DNA of 34,047 nt from NCBI GenBank assembly GCA_017577565.1, contig PKRH01000022.1, positions 1-34,047 of the forward strand. Reading direction: 5' to 3'. Position 1 is the stretch's first letter, and each line of letters opens with the position of its first letter. The translations under genes were made by a program, and so were the position numbers. Below the pieces are notes generated by a model. It was not told the DNA's origin, did no database searches, and saw nothing but the letters and a program-made list of their open reading frames with translations. This document shows, piece after piece, positions 8,114 through 16,334 of the stretch. The stretch is from Thermoanaerobacterales bacterium. GTDB lineage: Bacteria; Actinomycetota; Acidimicrobiia; Acidimicrobiales; JACDCH01.

Positions 8114-9267
8114 CGGGTCGCCTCCTGCTCGCGGAACCGCCGGATGTTCCAGATCATGATCGGGATGACGAGGACGAACAGGATCACCGCGATGGCGCCG
8201 CTGCGTCCGTCGTGGTTGCGGATGAACCAGTAGATCATCCGCTCGGCGATCACCTCGGTCTGGTTCGTCTCGGGGCTGCCGATGACGAACACGATGTCGA
8301 ACACCTTCATGGCGTTGATGACCATGTAGGTGACGACGACGGCGATGGTCGGGGCGATGCTCGGCACCGTGATGCGCCAGAACACCTGCATCTCGGATGC
8401 GCCGTCGATGCGGGCCGCCTCGATGATCTCGTCCGGGATCGACTTGATGGCCGCGGACAGCACCACCATGGCGAAGCCCGTCTGCATCCAGATCATGATC
8501 ACCATCAGGAGCAGGTTGTTCCACGGCCGCTCCTGCAGCCACGGCGTGGGCGTCATGCCGAGGCCCATCTTGATGCCGTTGAGCAGGCCGATGTTGGTGC
8601 CGAAGCCCTCCGGGCGGAAGCTGTAGATCAGCCGCCAGGTGACCGCGGCGCCGACGAACGAGATCGCCATCGGCAGGAAGATCAGCGACTTGGCCACCGC
8701 CTCGCCCCGCCGCAGGCGGTCGGCCAGCGTGGCGAAGGCGAGGCCGATGCTGGTGGCGACCGCCGGCACGACGACCACCCAACCGAAGGTGTTGCGGATC
8801 GCCCGCAGCATCGACTCGTCGGTGAAGACGAACTCGTAGTTCTCGAGCCCGACGAACCCCTCGCCCTGCGAGTCGCCGAAGCTGACGACGATGGTGTTGA
8901 TGACCGGGTAGACGAGGAAGACGCCGAGGATGACGAGCGCGGGCCCCACGAACACGTAGGGCCGCACGCCCTCGCGGAACCGCTCGGGCAGGTGGTCGAC
9001 CGTGCGGTTCATGGCCCAGTAGAGGAGGAAGACGCCGCCGACGCCCACGGCGATGGCCACCGCGACGAGCACGAAGCGGTTGACGTCGGCATCGCGCATC
9101 CAGTCGAAGGTCAGCCACAGGCCGAAGAAGGCGGCGATCGGGACGACGAGCGCCCCCAGCAGGCGCAGCACCGCCAGGGCGACCGCTCGGACCGCCCGCG
9201 GCGCCGGCTCGTCCTCGTCGGGGACGGGCTCCGGTGCCTCCGGTTCGGTTTCCAACGCCGTGGTCAC
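8110..9267 (-). CDS. Carbohydrate ABC transporter permease (MalF/AglF type)
   Basis: This encodes 385 residues, longer than the ~300 of many sugar permeases because of an N-terminal extension with an acidic stretch and two additional helices (LLGALVVPIAAFFGLWLTF; VLVAVAIAVGVGGVFLLYW). The core follows: YVFVGPALVILGVFLVYPV, W.LIYSFRPEGFGTN, and the EAA loop EIIEAARIDGASEMQVFWRITVPSIAPTI. Such N-terminally extended MalF-type subunits occur in alpha-glucoside (Agl) systems. GTG 9267 has GAGGGGAGT 9 nt upstream. It is the first gene after the tandem hairpins that separate it from the binding-protein gene. Confidence 0.9.
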   Translation of the reverse strand: MTTALETEPEAPEPVPDEDEPAPRAVRAVALAVLRLLGALVVPIAAFFGLWLTFDWMRDADVNRFVLVAVAIAVGVGGVFLLYWAMNRTVDHLPERFREGVRPYVFVGPALVILGVFLVYPVINTIVVSFGDSQGEGFVGLENYEFVFTDESMLRAIRNTFGWVVVVPAVATSIGLAFATLADRLRRGEAVAKSLIFLPMAISFVGAAVTWRLIYSFRPEGFGTNIGLLNGIKMGLGMTPTPWLQERPWNNLLLMVIMIWMQTGFAMVVLSAAIKSIPDEIIEAARIDGASEMQVFWRITVPSIAPTIAVVVTYMVINAMKVFDIVFVIGSPETNQTEVIAERMIYWFIRNHDGRSGAIAVILFVLVIPIMIWNIRRFREQEATR

Positions 9268-9296
9268 GACGTGCTCACTCCCCTCGGTGCGGATGC

Positions 9297-9325
9297 GGGG
9301 GGCGGCCGACCGGCGGCCGCCCCCC
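9297..9325 (-). repeat. Intercistronic hairpin B, 12-bp perfect stem
   Basis: GGGGGGCGGCCG (9297-9308) pairs perfectly with CGGCCGCCCCCC (9314-9325) around a 5-nt loop. It lies between the binding-protein stop and the permease ribosome site, where such stems usually protect upstream mRNA or cause partial termination. Confidence 0.65.
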
Positions 9326-9328
9326 ACC

Positions 9329-9359
9329 GACGGTCGCCCGGTCGGACCGGGCGGCCGTC
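9329..9359 (-). repeat. Intercistronic hairpin A, 15-bp stem
   Basis: 9329-9343 pairs with 9345-9359 over 15 positions with one mismatch, which is a G-U-type pair on one strand. The written loop is one base, so the innermost pairs must open. It starts 12 nt after the binding-protein stop and directly precedes hairpin B on the minus strand. Confidence 0.6.
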
Positions 9360-9371
9360 ACCGTCTTCCTG

Positions 9372-10697
9372 TCAGTCGGGCCAGCTGGCCTCGATCTCGT
9401 CGAGCACCGTCTCGAGCGAGTCCGGGCCCTCCTGGACGTATTGCAGCATGCCCGTCCAGAAGCTGCCGGCGCCGACCCGGCTCGGCATGAGGTCGGAGGC
9501 GTCGAAGCGGCCGGTGTCGTTCGCCAGCGCCTCGCTCACGATCTCCGACGACTCGGCCAGGATCTCGTTGGCGTAGCAGTCGGGCTCGACGTTGATGTTG
9601 GGCGACAGGCGGGCCGACCCCGGCTCGCCGCCCATGGCGCACTGGACCTCCTCGCCCGCGAACCGCTCCAGGAAGTCGCGGATCTCGGGCGCGTCGCGGA
9701 AGGCGACGGCCAGCTCACCGGCGAACAGGACGCCGTCCTGCTCGATCGGCGGGAACGGGAACCAGTCGTAGTCCACGCCCGCCTCGGCGTCCTCCGGGAA
9801 GAACGCGTTGATGAAGCTCGCCTGCCGGTGCAGCCAGCACCCGGGCGGGTCCTGGAACATCGGGCCGGGAGCGTCACCGAACGCGATCGACGGGGTCTGC
9901 TCGGGGCCGCCGAGCACGTAGCCCTCGCCGAACATGATCTGGCCGAAGTACTCGCCGGCGGTCACGACGGCCGGGTCGTTGAACGGGATCTCGTGGTTGA
10001 CCCACTGGTCGTAGACCTCAGGCCCCGCGGTGCGGAGCATGATGTCCTCCATCCAGTCGGTCGCGGGCCAGCCCGAGCTGCCCTCCGACTCGAACCCGAC
10101 GCACCACGGCGTGCCGCCGTCCTCGACGATCTGGTCGCTCAGGGCGATCAGCTCGTCCCAGGTCTCCGGCACCTCGTAGCCGGCCTCGTCGAAGGCCTGC
10201 TTCGGGTACCAGATCATGCTCTTCAGGTTGACGTTGGTGGGCATGCCGTAGTGCTCGCCCTCGTACTCGCCGAGCGAGAGCAGGTACTCGCCGAACTGGG
10301 CCTCGAGCTCCTCGATGTCGAAGCCCATGTCCTCGAGCGAGATGGCCCTGCCCGACCGGGCGTGCTCGATGACCGCACCGGGCTGGGGCAGGAGGATGAC
10401 GTCGAGCGTGCCGCCCTCCGCGCGGATCTCGACCTCCTCCTCGAAGTTGCCCGAGGCCTCGAGCTCGGCCGTGTAGTCGGCGTCGGCGTTGATGTGCTCG
10501 TCGAGCACGGTCTGGATGACCTCGGCCTCCTCCGGCTCGACCGCCGCGAGGACGTTCACGCGGCCGGTGTTCTCGCCGCTCGCCTCCTGCTCGGTGTCGG
10601 TCGCGCCCTCGTCGCCCCCGTCGTCGTCATCGTCGCCACAGGCGGCGACGAAGAGGGCGAGGACGGCCGTCACCGCCATGAACCGTCGCAATCGCAT
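9372..10697 (-). CDS. Sugar ABC transporter substrate-binding lipoprotein
   Basis: This encodes 441 residues. A signal sequence (MRLRRFMAVTAVLALFVAAC) ends in a lipobox with the lipidated Cys at position 20, followed by a DDDDDGG spacer, so the mature protein is tethered outside the membrane. The body is a family-1-type solute-binding protein: LDVILLPQPGAVIEHA, MPTNVNLKSMIWYPKQAFDEAGYEVPETWDEL, and a Trp- and Phe-rich region (CWLHRQASFINAFFP, YDWFPFPPIEQ) suited to stacking on sugar rings. AAGGAG lies just before the ATG. It resembles AglE-type alpha-glucoside binders, but the glucosidase next door is a GH1 enzyme, so the sugar is open. Confidence 0.92.
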   Translation of the reverse strand: MRLRRFMAVTAVLALFVAACGDDDDDGGDEGATDTEQEASGENTGRVNVLAAVEPEEAEVIQTVLDEHINADADYTAELEASGNFEEEVEIRAEGGTLDVILLPQPGAVIEHARSGRAISLEDMGFDIEELEAQFGEYLLSLGEYEGEHYGMPTNVNLKSMIWYPKQAFDEAGYEVPETWDELIALSDQIVEDGGTPWCVGFESEGSSGWPATDWMEDIMLRTAGPEVYDQWVNHEIPFNDPAVVTAGEYFGQIMFGEGYVLGGPEQTPSIAFGDAPGPMFQDPPGCWLHRQASFINAFFPEDAEAGVDYDWFPFPPIEQDGVLFAGELAVAFRDAPEIRDFLERFAGEEVQCAMGGEPGSARLSPNINVEPDCYANEILAESSEIVSEALANDTGRFDASDLMPSRVGAGSFWTGMLQYVQEGPDSLETVLDEIEASWPD

Positions 10698-10754
10698 GCT
10701 GTTCTCCTTTGCTGTCGGGGTGTTGTGGACGGAGATCGCGTCCGAGCGGCGGGC

Positions 10755-11960
10755 TCAGGCGTCGCCGTCGCCGTAGATGCCGGCCCCCGTGTCGGGGTCG
10801 AAGAAGTGGAGGCGGTGGGTGTCCACGACCAGCTCGATCGTGTCCCCCTCCTGGGCCACCGTGCGGGGGTTGAGCCGGGCGACCAGCGTGGCGCGGGCGC
10901 CGATCGCGCTCGGCGCCGCGGCGTCGATGTCGGCCGCCAGCTCCTTGACGTCCTCGGTGGCCGCCGCCTTGGCGTCGATGGGCACGTGGACCAGCACGTC
11001 GGAGCCGAGCGCCTCCCGCAGCTCGACCGTCGACCGGATGCGGCGCTCGGGCGGGGCGTCGGACACGAGCGCCGCGTCCTCCATGTCCTCGGGCCGGATG
11101 CCGAGCACCACGAGGCGGTCGGCGTAGTCCCGCAGCGCCGGGCGGCCGGCGAGCACGTCGGCCGGCACCGGCAGGCGGAAGCCGCCCACCTCGACCTCCA
11201 TCCCGCCGTCGACGCTGTGGAGGTGGGCATCGACCAGGTTCATGGCCGGCGAGCCGATGAACCCGGCCACGAAGATGTTGACGGGCCGCTCGTAGAGCGT
11301 CTGCGGGTTGTCGACCTGCTGCAGCTCGCCCTTGCGCATGACGGCGACCCGGTCGCCCATCGTCATGGCCTCGGTCTGGTCGTGGGTCACGTAGATGGTC
11401 GTGACCCCGAGCTCGTGCTGCAGGCGGGAGATCTCGGCCCGGGTCTGCACCCGCAGCTTGGCGTCGAGGTTGGACAGCGGCTCGTCCATGAGGAAGGCGT
11501 GCGGGTGCCGCACGATGGCCCGCCCCATGGCCACGCGCTGGCGCTGGCCGCCCGAGAGCGCCGCCGGCTTGCGGTCGAGCAGCTCCTGCAGGCCCAGGAT
11601 CTTCGCCGCCTCGCCGACCCGGCGGGCGATCTCGTCCTTGGGCACCTTCTGGAGCTTGAGCCCGAACGCCATGTTGTCGAACACCGTCATGTGCGGGTAG
11701 AGCGCGTAGTTCTGGAACACCATGGCGATGTCGCGCTCCTTGGGCGGCACGTCGTTCACGACGCGGTCGCCGATGGTGATCTTCCCCCGCGTGATGGTCT
11801 CGAGGCCGGCGATCATCCGCAGCGCGGTGGTCTTGCCGCAGCCCGAGGGACCGACGAGGACGACGAACTCGCCGTCCGCGATGTCGAGGCTGAGGGACCG
11901 CACCGCCTCGGTGCCACCGGGGAAGACCTTCCAGACATCGTCGAGAACGATTCGTGCCAT
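10755..11960 (-). CDS. Sugar ABC transporter ATPase (MalK/MsmK/UgpC type)
   Basis: The product is 401 residues. The ATPase domain has Walker A GPSGCGKT (37-44), Q-loop Q83, signature LSGGQ (135-139), Walker B FLMDE (ending E160) and switch H193. The C-terminal ~150 residues form the regulatory OB-fold domain (LGIRPEDMEDA, VELREALGSDVLVHV) found in MalK-like subunits. It lies 5 nt after the LacI stop, so it is co-translated with it, and is followed by the binding protein after 57 nt. A MalK-type ATPase inside its own operon indicates a dedicated energiser rather than a shared one. Confidence 0.95.
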   Translation of the reverse strand: MARIVLDDVWKVFPGGTEAVRSLSLDIADGEFVVLVGPSGCGKTTALRMIAGLETITRGKITIGDRVVNDVPPKERDIAMVFQNYALYPHMTVFDNMAFGLKLQKVPKDEIARRVGEAAKILGLQELLDRKPAALSGGQRQRVAMGRAIVRHPHAFLMDEPLSNLDAKLRVQTRAEISRLQHELGVTTIYVTHDQTEAMTMGDRVAVMRKGELQQVDNPQTLYERPVNIFVAGFIGSPAMNLVDAHLHSVDGGMEVEVGGFRLPVPADVLAGRPALRDYADRLVVLGIRPEDMEDAALVSDAPPERRIRSTVELREALGSDVLVHVPIDAKAAATEDVKELAADIDAAAPSAIGARATLVARLNPRTVAQEGDTIELVVDTHRLHFFDPDTGAGIYGDGDA

Positions 11961-11965
11961 GACGC

Positions 11966-13099
11966 CTACCGCTCCTCGCTGACCCGATCGCGAACACTGT
12001 GCCCGCCGGCGCGGCCACGACCGGCGACGCTAGTCCGCCCGCCAGGGGGCGACGTGGTGGTGCGCTCGACGAGCTCGAGCTCGAGCCGGTGCTCGCGGGG
12101 CTCGGGCTCGGCGCGGCCCTCCAGCACGTCGAGCAGCAGCCGGGCCGCCAGGCGTCCGCTCTCGTAGAGCGGCTGGCGCACGGTGGTGAGCCCGGCGTAG
12201 CCGGACACCTCGATGTCGTCGAAGCCGACCACCGAGAGGTCCTCCGGCACCGCCAGCCCGGCGGCGCGGGCGGCCTCGAGCACGCCGAGGGCCTGGGAGT
12301 CGGACGAGGCGAAGACCGCGGTCGGCCGGTCGGGCCGGTCCAGGATGCGGGCCGCGACCTCCCGTGCCGCGCCCCGCACGTGGGGCGCGTGGCCGACGTA
12401 CCCGTCGGGCACGGCGAGCCCGGCGGCCGCCATCGTCTCCCGGTAGCCCTGCTCGCGCTCGCGGCCGGCGACGAACCCGAGGGGGTTGTCGTGGTCGTCG
12501 CCGATGAAGGCGATCCGCTCGTGGCCGAGCTCGACGAGGTACCGGGTGGCGAGCCGGCCGCCCTCGACGTCGTCGGTGACGACGGTGGGGACGCCCGGGG
12601 CGCGGGCGTCGACGAGGACGATCGGCACGCCGGCCCGCACGATCCGCTCGATGCTCGCGGGCGGCGGCGGCAGGGACATCACGATCAGGCCGTCGGCCCG
12701 GTCCCGCCGGGTCAGGGTCGCCAGGTGCTCGTCGCGGTGGACCGGCGACTCGACGTTGAACAGGACGAGGTCGTAGCGGCTGCCGTCCAGCGCGGCCACG
12801 ATGCCGCGCAGGCGCTCGATGGCCGAGGCGTGGGTGAAGAAGGGCACGACCACGCCGAGGGTCTGGCAGCGGCCCCGGCTGAGCCCCTGGGCCAGCGGGT
12901 TGGGCCGGTAGTCCAGGGCCTCGATGGCGGCCAGGACCCGGGCGCGGGTCGTCGGGCTGACGCGGGGGCTGTTGTTGAGCACGCGGGACACGGTCCCCGC
13001 ACCCACGCCCGCGTGGGCTGCGACGTCCGCGATTGTCACGACCCTCCCACTCGAGGCCTTCGCCGGCTCGGCGTCGGCCGTGGAACCGCTTCCACTCAC
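11966..13099 (-). CDS. LacI-family regulator of the sugar ABC operon
   Basis: This encodes 377 residues if GTG 13099 is used, which the promoter supports as a leaderless start. GTG 13039, preceded by GGGAGGG, would remove 20 poorly conserved residues. The helix-turn-helix is VTIADVAAHAGVGAGTVSRVLNN, with hinge NPLAQGLSRGR. The effector domain contains VVVPFFTHASAIERLRGI, RADGLIVMSLP, VPIVLVDARAPGVPTV, GHERIAFIGD, TAVFASSDSQALGVLEAARAAGLAVPEDLSVVGFDDI and GLTTVRQPLYE. The ~30 C-terminal residues are Arg/Gly-rich. It is the first gene of the operon and has two TGGAACCGCTTCCA boxes at its promoter, so autoregulation is expected. Confidence 0.92.
   Translation of the reverse strand: MSGSGSTADAEPAKASSGRVVTIADVAAHAGVGAGTVSRVLNNSPRVSPTTRARVLAAIEALDYRPNPLAQGLSRGRCQTLGVVVPFFTHASAIERLRGIVAALDGSRYDLVLFNVESPVHRDEHLATLTRRDRADGLIVMSLPPPPASIERIVRAGVPIVLVDARAPGVPTVVTDDVEGGRLATRYLVELGHERIAFIGDDHDNPLGFVAGREREQGYRETMAAAGLAVPDGYVGHAPHVRGAAREVAARILDRPDRPTAVFASSDSQALGVLEAARAAGLAVPEDLSVVGFDDIEVSGYAGLTTVRQPLYESGRLAARLLLDVLEGRAEPEPREHRLELELVERTTTSPPGGRTSVAGRGRAGGHSVRDRVSEER
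13081..13094. promoter_or_regulatory. LacI-type operator box 1 (TGGAACCGCTTCCA)
   Basis: This 14-bp near-palindrome has arms TGGAA/TTCCA and a central CG. It lies just downstream of the predicted start site, within the first codons if GTG 13099 is used. An identical box lies 57 bp away on the far side of the promoter. Confidence 0.8.
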
Positions 13100-13108
13100 C
13101 GGCGCGGG

Positions 13109-13137
13109 AGGCTAGATGACACATGTCACACTGTCAA
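13109..13137 (-). promoter_or_regulatory. Promoter of the LacI/sugar ABC operon
   Basis: On the minus strand a perfect -35 TTGACA (13137-13132) and -10 TAGCCT (13114-13109) are separated by 17 bp. The start site would fall near 13099-13102, at GTG 13099, giving a leaderless or nearly leaderless mRNA. Confidence 0.75.
13116..13130. promoter_or_regulatory. CRP/GlxR-like box inside the promoter spacer
   Basis: ATGACACATGTCACA (read on the minus strand as TGTGA-N6-TCAT) resembles the CRP/GlxR consensus TGTGA-N6-TCACA. It fills the spacer between the -35 and -10 boxes, a position expected to block RNA polymerase. A copy with 14 of 15 bases identical is at 27333-27347. Confidence 0.5.
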
Positions 13138-13151
13138 TGGAACCGCTTCCA
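13138..13151. promoter_or_regulatory. LacI-type operator box 2 (TGGAACCGCTTCCA)
   Basis: This second identical 14-bp box directly abuts the -35 hexamer. With box 1 it brackets the promoter, an arrangement that allows double occupancy or a small loop. Confidence 0.8.
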
Positions 13152-13209
13152 CGGTCGCGCAACTGCAACGTTCACCGCGCGCACGCGACCACGACCGCAC
13201 GGAGCGTGC

Positions 13210-13914
13210 TCAAGCTGGCACGCTCTGGCGAACGTCGCGGAGGTCGATCCGCAGACCGGCCGGCGGCTCGACCGCCAGGCCGTCCGCGGCCACCTGGCCG
13301 AGCCGGACCGGCTCGTCGTGGTCGCGCAGCACGTGCCAACCGGCGTCGACGACCGTGGCACCGGCCCCGTCGCCACCCGCCCCTGCGGCCGCCGCGGCGT
13401 CCGGCGAGACCAGCACCTGGCCCGGGCGGGCCGCGGCCATGACCCGGGCGCCGTGGTGGACGGCGAGCCCGACCGGCTCGCCGTCGACCTCGACGATCTC
13501 GCCGACGTGCACGCCCATCCGCACCCGGGGCACCAGGTCACCGGGCCAGGGCGCGGCGCCGAGCGCCCGCTGGGCGTCGACGGCGGCGGCCAGCGCGTGG
13601 TCGACCCGGTCGAAGACGGCCATCGTGCCGTCGCCGGCGTGGGCGAGGAACCGACCCCGCCGCCGGGCCACGGCCGCGGCGATCAGCCGCCGGTGCCGGA
13701 CCAGCAGCTCGGGGTAGTCGTCGCCCGCGGCCCGCAGCAGCCGGGTCGAGCCGACGATGTCGCTCTGGAGCACCGCGGCCCGGCGCCACCGCCGCCGCCC
13801 GGTCGCGGCCCGCCGCTCGGGCCGCCGCCCGACCGCCTGCGCCAGGGTCACGCGCAGGGCGCGGGTGGCGGCCCGGATCGTCCGTGTCCTCTCCCGCACG
13901 TCCGCCGCGGCCAT
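13210..13914 (-). CDS. Class III adenylate/guanylate cyclase-domain protein
   Basis: This encodes 234 residues without signal or membrane segment. A basic N-terminus (1-46) is followed by the cyclase homology domain: LQSDIVGSTRLL (metal-binding D52), RGRFLAHAGDGTMAVF (second metal Asp D95), VRMGVHVGEI and VGLAVHHGARVMAAARPGQVLVS. Both metal aspartates and the transition-state Arg (R157) are kept. The Asn expected in VNxAAR is His (H153), as in several standalone actinobacterial cyclase domains. The product is probably cAMP, but activity is uncertain. It lies upstream of the sugar operon, whose promoter has a CRP-like box, and is the last gene of a same-strand run from MoxR. Confidence 0.85.
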   Translation of the reverse strand: MAAADVRERTRTIRAATRALRVTLAQAVGRRPERRAATGRRRWRRAAVLQSDIVGSTRLLRAAGDDYPELLVRHRRLIAAAVARRRGRFLAHAGDGTMAVFDRVDHALAAAVDAQRALGAAPWPGDLVPRVRMGVHVGEIVEVDGEPVGLAVHHGARVMAAARPGQVLVSPDAAAAAGAGGDGAGATVVDAGWHVLRDHDEPVRLGQVAADGLAVEPPAGLRIDLRDVRQSVPA

Positions 13915-13993
13915 GGCGCCACTGTGCCGGTGCCCGCTCGCACGACGCTTGCAAAGCGCTGAGACCGCGCCGGGCGGCCACGCCCGCCGGCGG

Positions 13994-14578
13994 TCACCCG
14001 AGGGCGGCGAGGAAGGCGAGCACCCGGGCCGTGACCAGCTCGGCGGCGGCGGCGTCGTGACCGGGCAGCGACCGGTCGGTGAACAGGTGGCGGTCGCCGG
14101 GGTAGGTGAACAGCTCGGCGCGCGCCGTGGCCCCGGCCTGGGTCACCAGCTCCCGGGCCGCGTCGAGGTCGCCCTCGCCGGCGAAGACGGGGTCGCCGTC
14201 CATGCCGTGGACCTGGACGGGCACGCCGGCGGGCCAGCCGCCCCAGGTCGCGGCCGGCGCGCACGCCTCGAGGAGCACCGCGCCCCGGGCCCCCCGGCGG
14301 GTCTGGGCGAGCCGCTGGGCCGGCAGCACGCCCAGGGAGATGCCGGCGTAGACGAGGTCCTCGGGCAGCCCGTCGGTGGCGCGCAGGCCGCGGACCACGA
14401 CCTCGTCGAACCCGGTGGCCGCCACGTGGGCGAGGCCCTCCTCCAGGGTCGGGAACGTGCGCCCGCCGAACAGGTCGGGCGTGTGCACCGTGTGGCCGGC
14501 GTGCCGCAGCTCGTCGGCGAGGGCGACCACGCCCGGGGTCAGCCCCTGGGCGTGGTGGAACAGCAGGACCTCGGACAC
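13994..14578 (-). CDS. Dienelactone hydrolase family protein
   Basis: The product is 194 residues, slightly shorter than the ~230 of classical dienelactone hydrolases. The nucleophile motif is GISLG with Ser at about position 81 (chlorocatechol enzymes use Cys here). The Asp is in GDPVF (about 129) and the His in GDRHLF (about 164). HTPDLFGG and the opening VLLFHHAQGLTPGV are also typical. GTG 14578 was chosen for the GGGGAGG 4 nt upstream; the frame is open to 14623. A serine alpha/beta hydrolase of unknown substrate is the safest reading. It follows the VWA gene after 70 nt that contain a hairpin. Confidence 0.82.
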   Translation of the reverse strand: MSEVLLFHHAQGLTPGVVALADELRHAGHTVHTPDLFGGRTFPTLEEGLAHVAATGFDEVVVRGLRATDGLPEDLVYAGISLGVLPAQRLAQTRRGARGAVLLEACAPAATWGGWPAGVPVQVHGMDGDPVFAGEGDLDAARELVTQAGATARAELFTYPGDRHLFTDRSLPGHDAAAAELVTARVLAFLAALG

Positions 14579-14605
14579 CTGGCCTCCCCCTGGTCGCGCC
14601 CCCCG

Positions 14606-14638
14606 CCCCGCCGATGGTGCCACCGGGGGGCGGCGGGG
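14606..14638 (-). terminator. Hairpin between the VWA and hydrolase genes
   Basis: CCCCGCCG (14606-14613) pairs with CGGCGGGG (14631-14638). Inside the loop, GGTG and CACC can pair further. It begins 11 nt after the VWA stop and could terminate or reduce transcription into the hydrolase gene. No T tract follows. Confidence 0.4.
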
Positions 14639-14648
14639 TCACGCGGGT

Positions 14649-16334
14649 TCAGACGAGGTTGTCGACGAAGCGCTCGAGCTGGCGCAGGTTGCGGCACTCG
14701 AACACGCCGTCGCAGTAGGTGGCGTACTCGCTGATGATCGAGTCGCCGGTGTCCCAGTAGCTCCGGGGCTCGGGGTTGAGCCAGTAGACGTGCCGGGCCC
14801 GGCGCTGCACCTCCTTGAGCACCCACGACTGCGACGCGTGGTAGTTGTTCCGGGCGTCGCCCAGCAGCAGGACGGTCGTCTTGGGGCCGATGTCCTTGCC
14901 CCACCGCTGCCAGAAGACCTCGAAGGCGTGGCCGTAGTCGCTGTGGCCGTCGACCCAGACGACGTCGGCCTCCGTGTTCACCCGGTGCACCGCCTCCGCG
15001 ATGTCCTCGGTGCGCTCGAAGAGGTGGGTGACCTCGTCGATGCCGTCGATGAAGACGAACGACCGCACCTTCGAGAACTGGTTGGAGATCGCGTAGACGA
15101 GGTGCAGCGTGAACCGTGCGAACGCCGCCACCGACCCGGAGATGTCGGCGACCACGAAGATCTCCGGCTTCGACGGCCGGGGGTAGCGGAACCGGGGTTC
15201 GATCGGCACGCCGCCGGTCGACAGCGAGTGGCGGACCGTCGAGCGGAAGTCGAGCGGCCCCCGCCGCCCGTGGCGGCGCTTGCGGGCCAGCCGCACGGCC
15301 AGCTTGCGGGTCAGCGGGTAGATGGCCTTGCGCAGGGCGGCCAGCTCCTCGCGGCTGGCGTGCATGAAGTCGACGTCCTCGGGCAGCGGCTTGCGCAGCG
15401 TCCTGGCCATCGCCTCGACGCCCCGGTCGGCGACCAGGCGGCGCCGGATCTCGGCCTCGATCTCCTTGCGCAGGCGGTCGATGCGGGCCTCGATCTCGTC
15501 GCGCTCGAGGCGCTCCTCCAGCGGGGTCAGCGGCTGGGGCGCCTGCTCCCGGGCCTGCTGCAGGAGCTTCTCGGCCACGCCCTCGAGGTCGAGGTTCCGC
15601 AGCGTCCGGTACAGGTAGTAGGTGCCGCCGACGGGGCGCCCGGGCTCCATGCCCGCGTAGCGGCGCACGGCCTGGCGGGCGAGCGCCCGCAGCATGGCCT
15701 CGTTGTTCTGGGACAGCGCCCGCATGAGCATCTCGGCGAGCTCCTGCGGCGTGAGGTCGTCGCCCAGGGCGCCGCCCCCCGACCGGTCGCCGGTCTGCCC
15801 CGGCATCTCCCCCATCCGCTCCTCGAGCTCGGCCAGCGCCTCGGCCTGCTCGTCGGTGAGCGCGAACTCGCTGCCCCGCAGGGAGAAGTAGACCTCGAAG
15901 ACGGTCTCGAACACCCGCCAGTGGGCGGCGTTCTTCACCAGGGTGGCGCCGAGCGCGTACTTGAACGCGTCGCGGTCCTCCAGCGGGATGTGCTGCAGCG
16001 CCGCCATGGCGTCGAGGTTCTCGGTGAGGCTGACGGGCAGCCCCGCGGCTCGCAGCTCGCCGATGAACCCGGCGAGCAGCTCGGTCAGCGCGATGCCCGC
16101 GCCGACCTCGGCCAGGCGCTGGTCGGCCTCCTCCAGCGTGCGGGGACGGGTGCGCACCGCCCCCGGCTCGACCCCGGCCCGCCGGCCCCGGATCGCCTCG
16201 GCCGCGCCCGCGCCGGCGCGGGCCTCGTGGCGCCCGGCCGTGATGCCGGCGGCCGCGGCCTCGCCGCCGCGGTCGCGGCGCCCGTCCTGCGGGTCCTCGG
16301 GGCCCGGCTCGGTGCCCTCGCCCGGCTCAGCCAT
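14649..16334 (-). CDS. VWA domain protein, CoxE-like, partner of MoxR ATPase
   Basis: This encodes 561 residues. Residues 1-65 are low-complexity. Residues ~70-350 are helical with charged coiled-coil-like stretches (LEERLERDEIEARIDRLRKEIEAEIRRRL). The von Willebrand A domain occupies ~390-561. Its metal-binding MIDAS motif is DISGS (397-401), followed by TTVLLLGDARNNY and a C-terminal ECRNLRQLERFVDNLV. There is no signal peptide or membrane helix. Proteins of this type work with MoxR ATPases to mature or insert cofactors into enzymes, as CoxE does for CO dehydrogenase. The start overlaps the MoxR gene by 8 nt. No obvious client enzyme lies in the window. Confidence 0.9.
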   Translation of the reverse strand: MAEPGEGTEPGPEDPQDGRRDRGGEAAAAGITAGRHEARAGAGAAEAIRGRRAGVEPGAVRTRPRTLEEADQRLAEVGAGIALTELLAGFIGELRAAGLPVSLTENLDAMAALQHIPLEDRDAFKYALGATLVKNAAHWRVFETVFEVYFSLRGSEFALTDEQAEALAELEERMGEMPGQTGDRSGGGALGDDLTPQELAEMLMRALSQNNEAMLRALARQAVRRYAGMEPGRPVGGTYYLYRTLRNLDLEGVAEKLLQQAREQAPQPLTPLEERLERDEIEARIDRLRKEIEAEIRRRLVADRGVEAMARTLRKPLPEDVDFMHASREELAALRKAIYPLTRKLAVRLARKRRHGRRGPLDFRSTVRHSLSTGGVPIEPRFRYPRPSKPEIFVVADISGSVAAFARFTLHLVYAISNQFSKVRSFVFIDGIDEVTHLFERTEDIAEAVHRVNTEADVVWVDGHSDYGHAFEVFWQRWGKDIGPKTTVLLLGDARNNYHASQSWVLKEVQRRARHVYWLNPEPRSYWDTGDSIISEYATYCDGVFECRNLRQLERFVDNLV

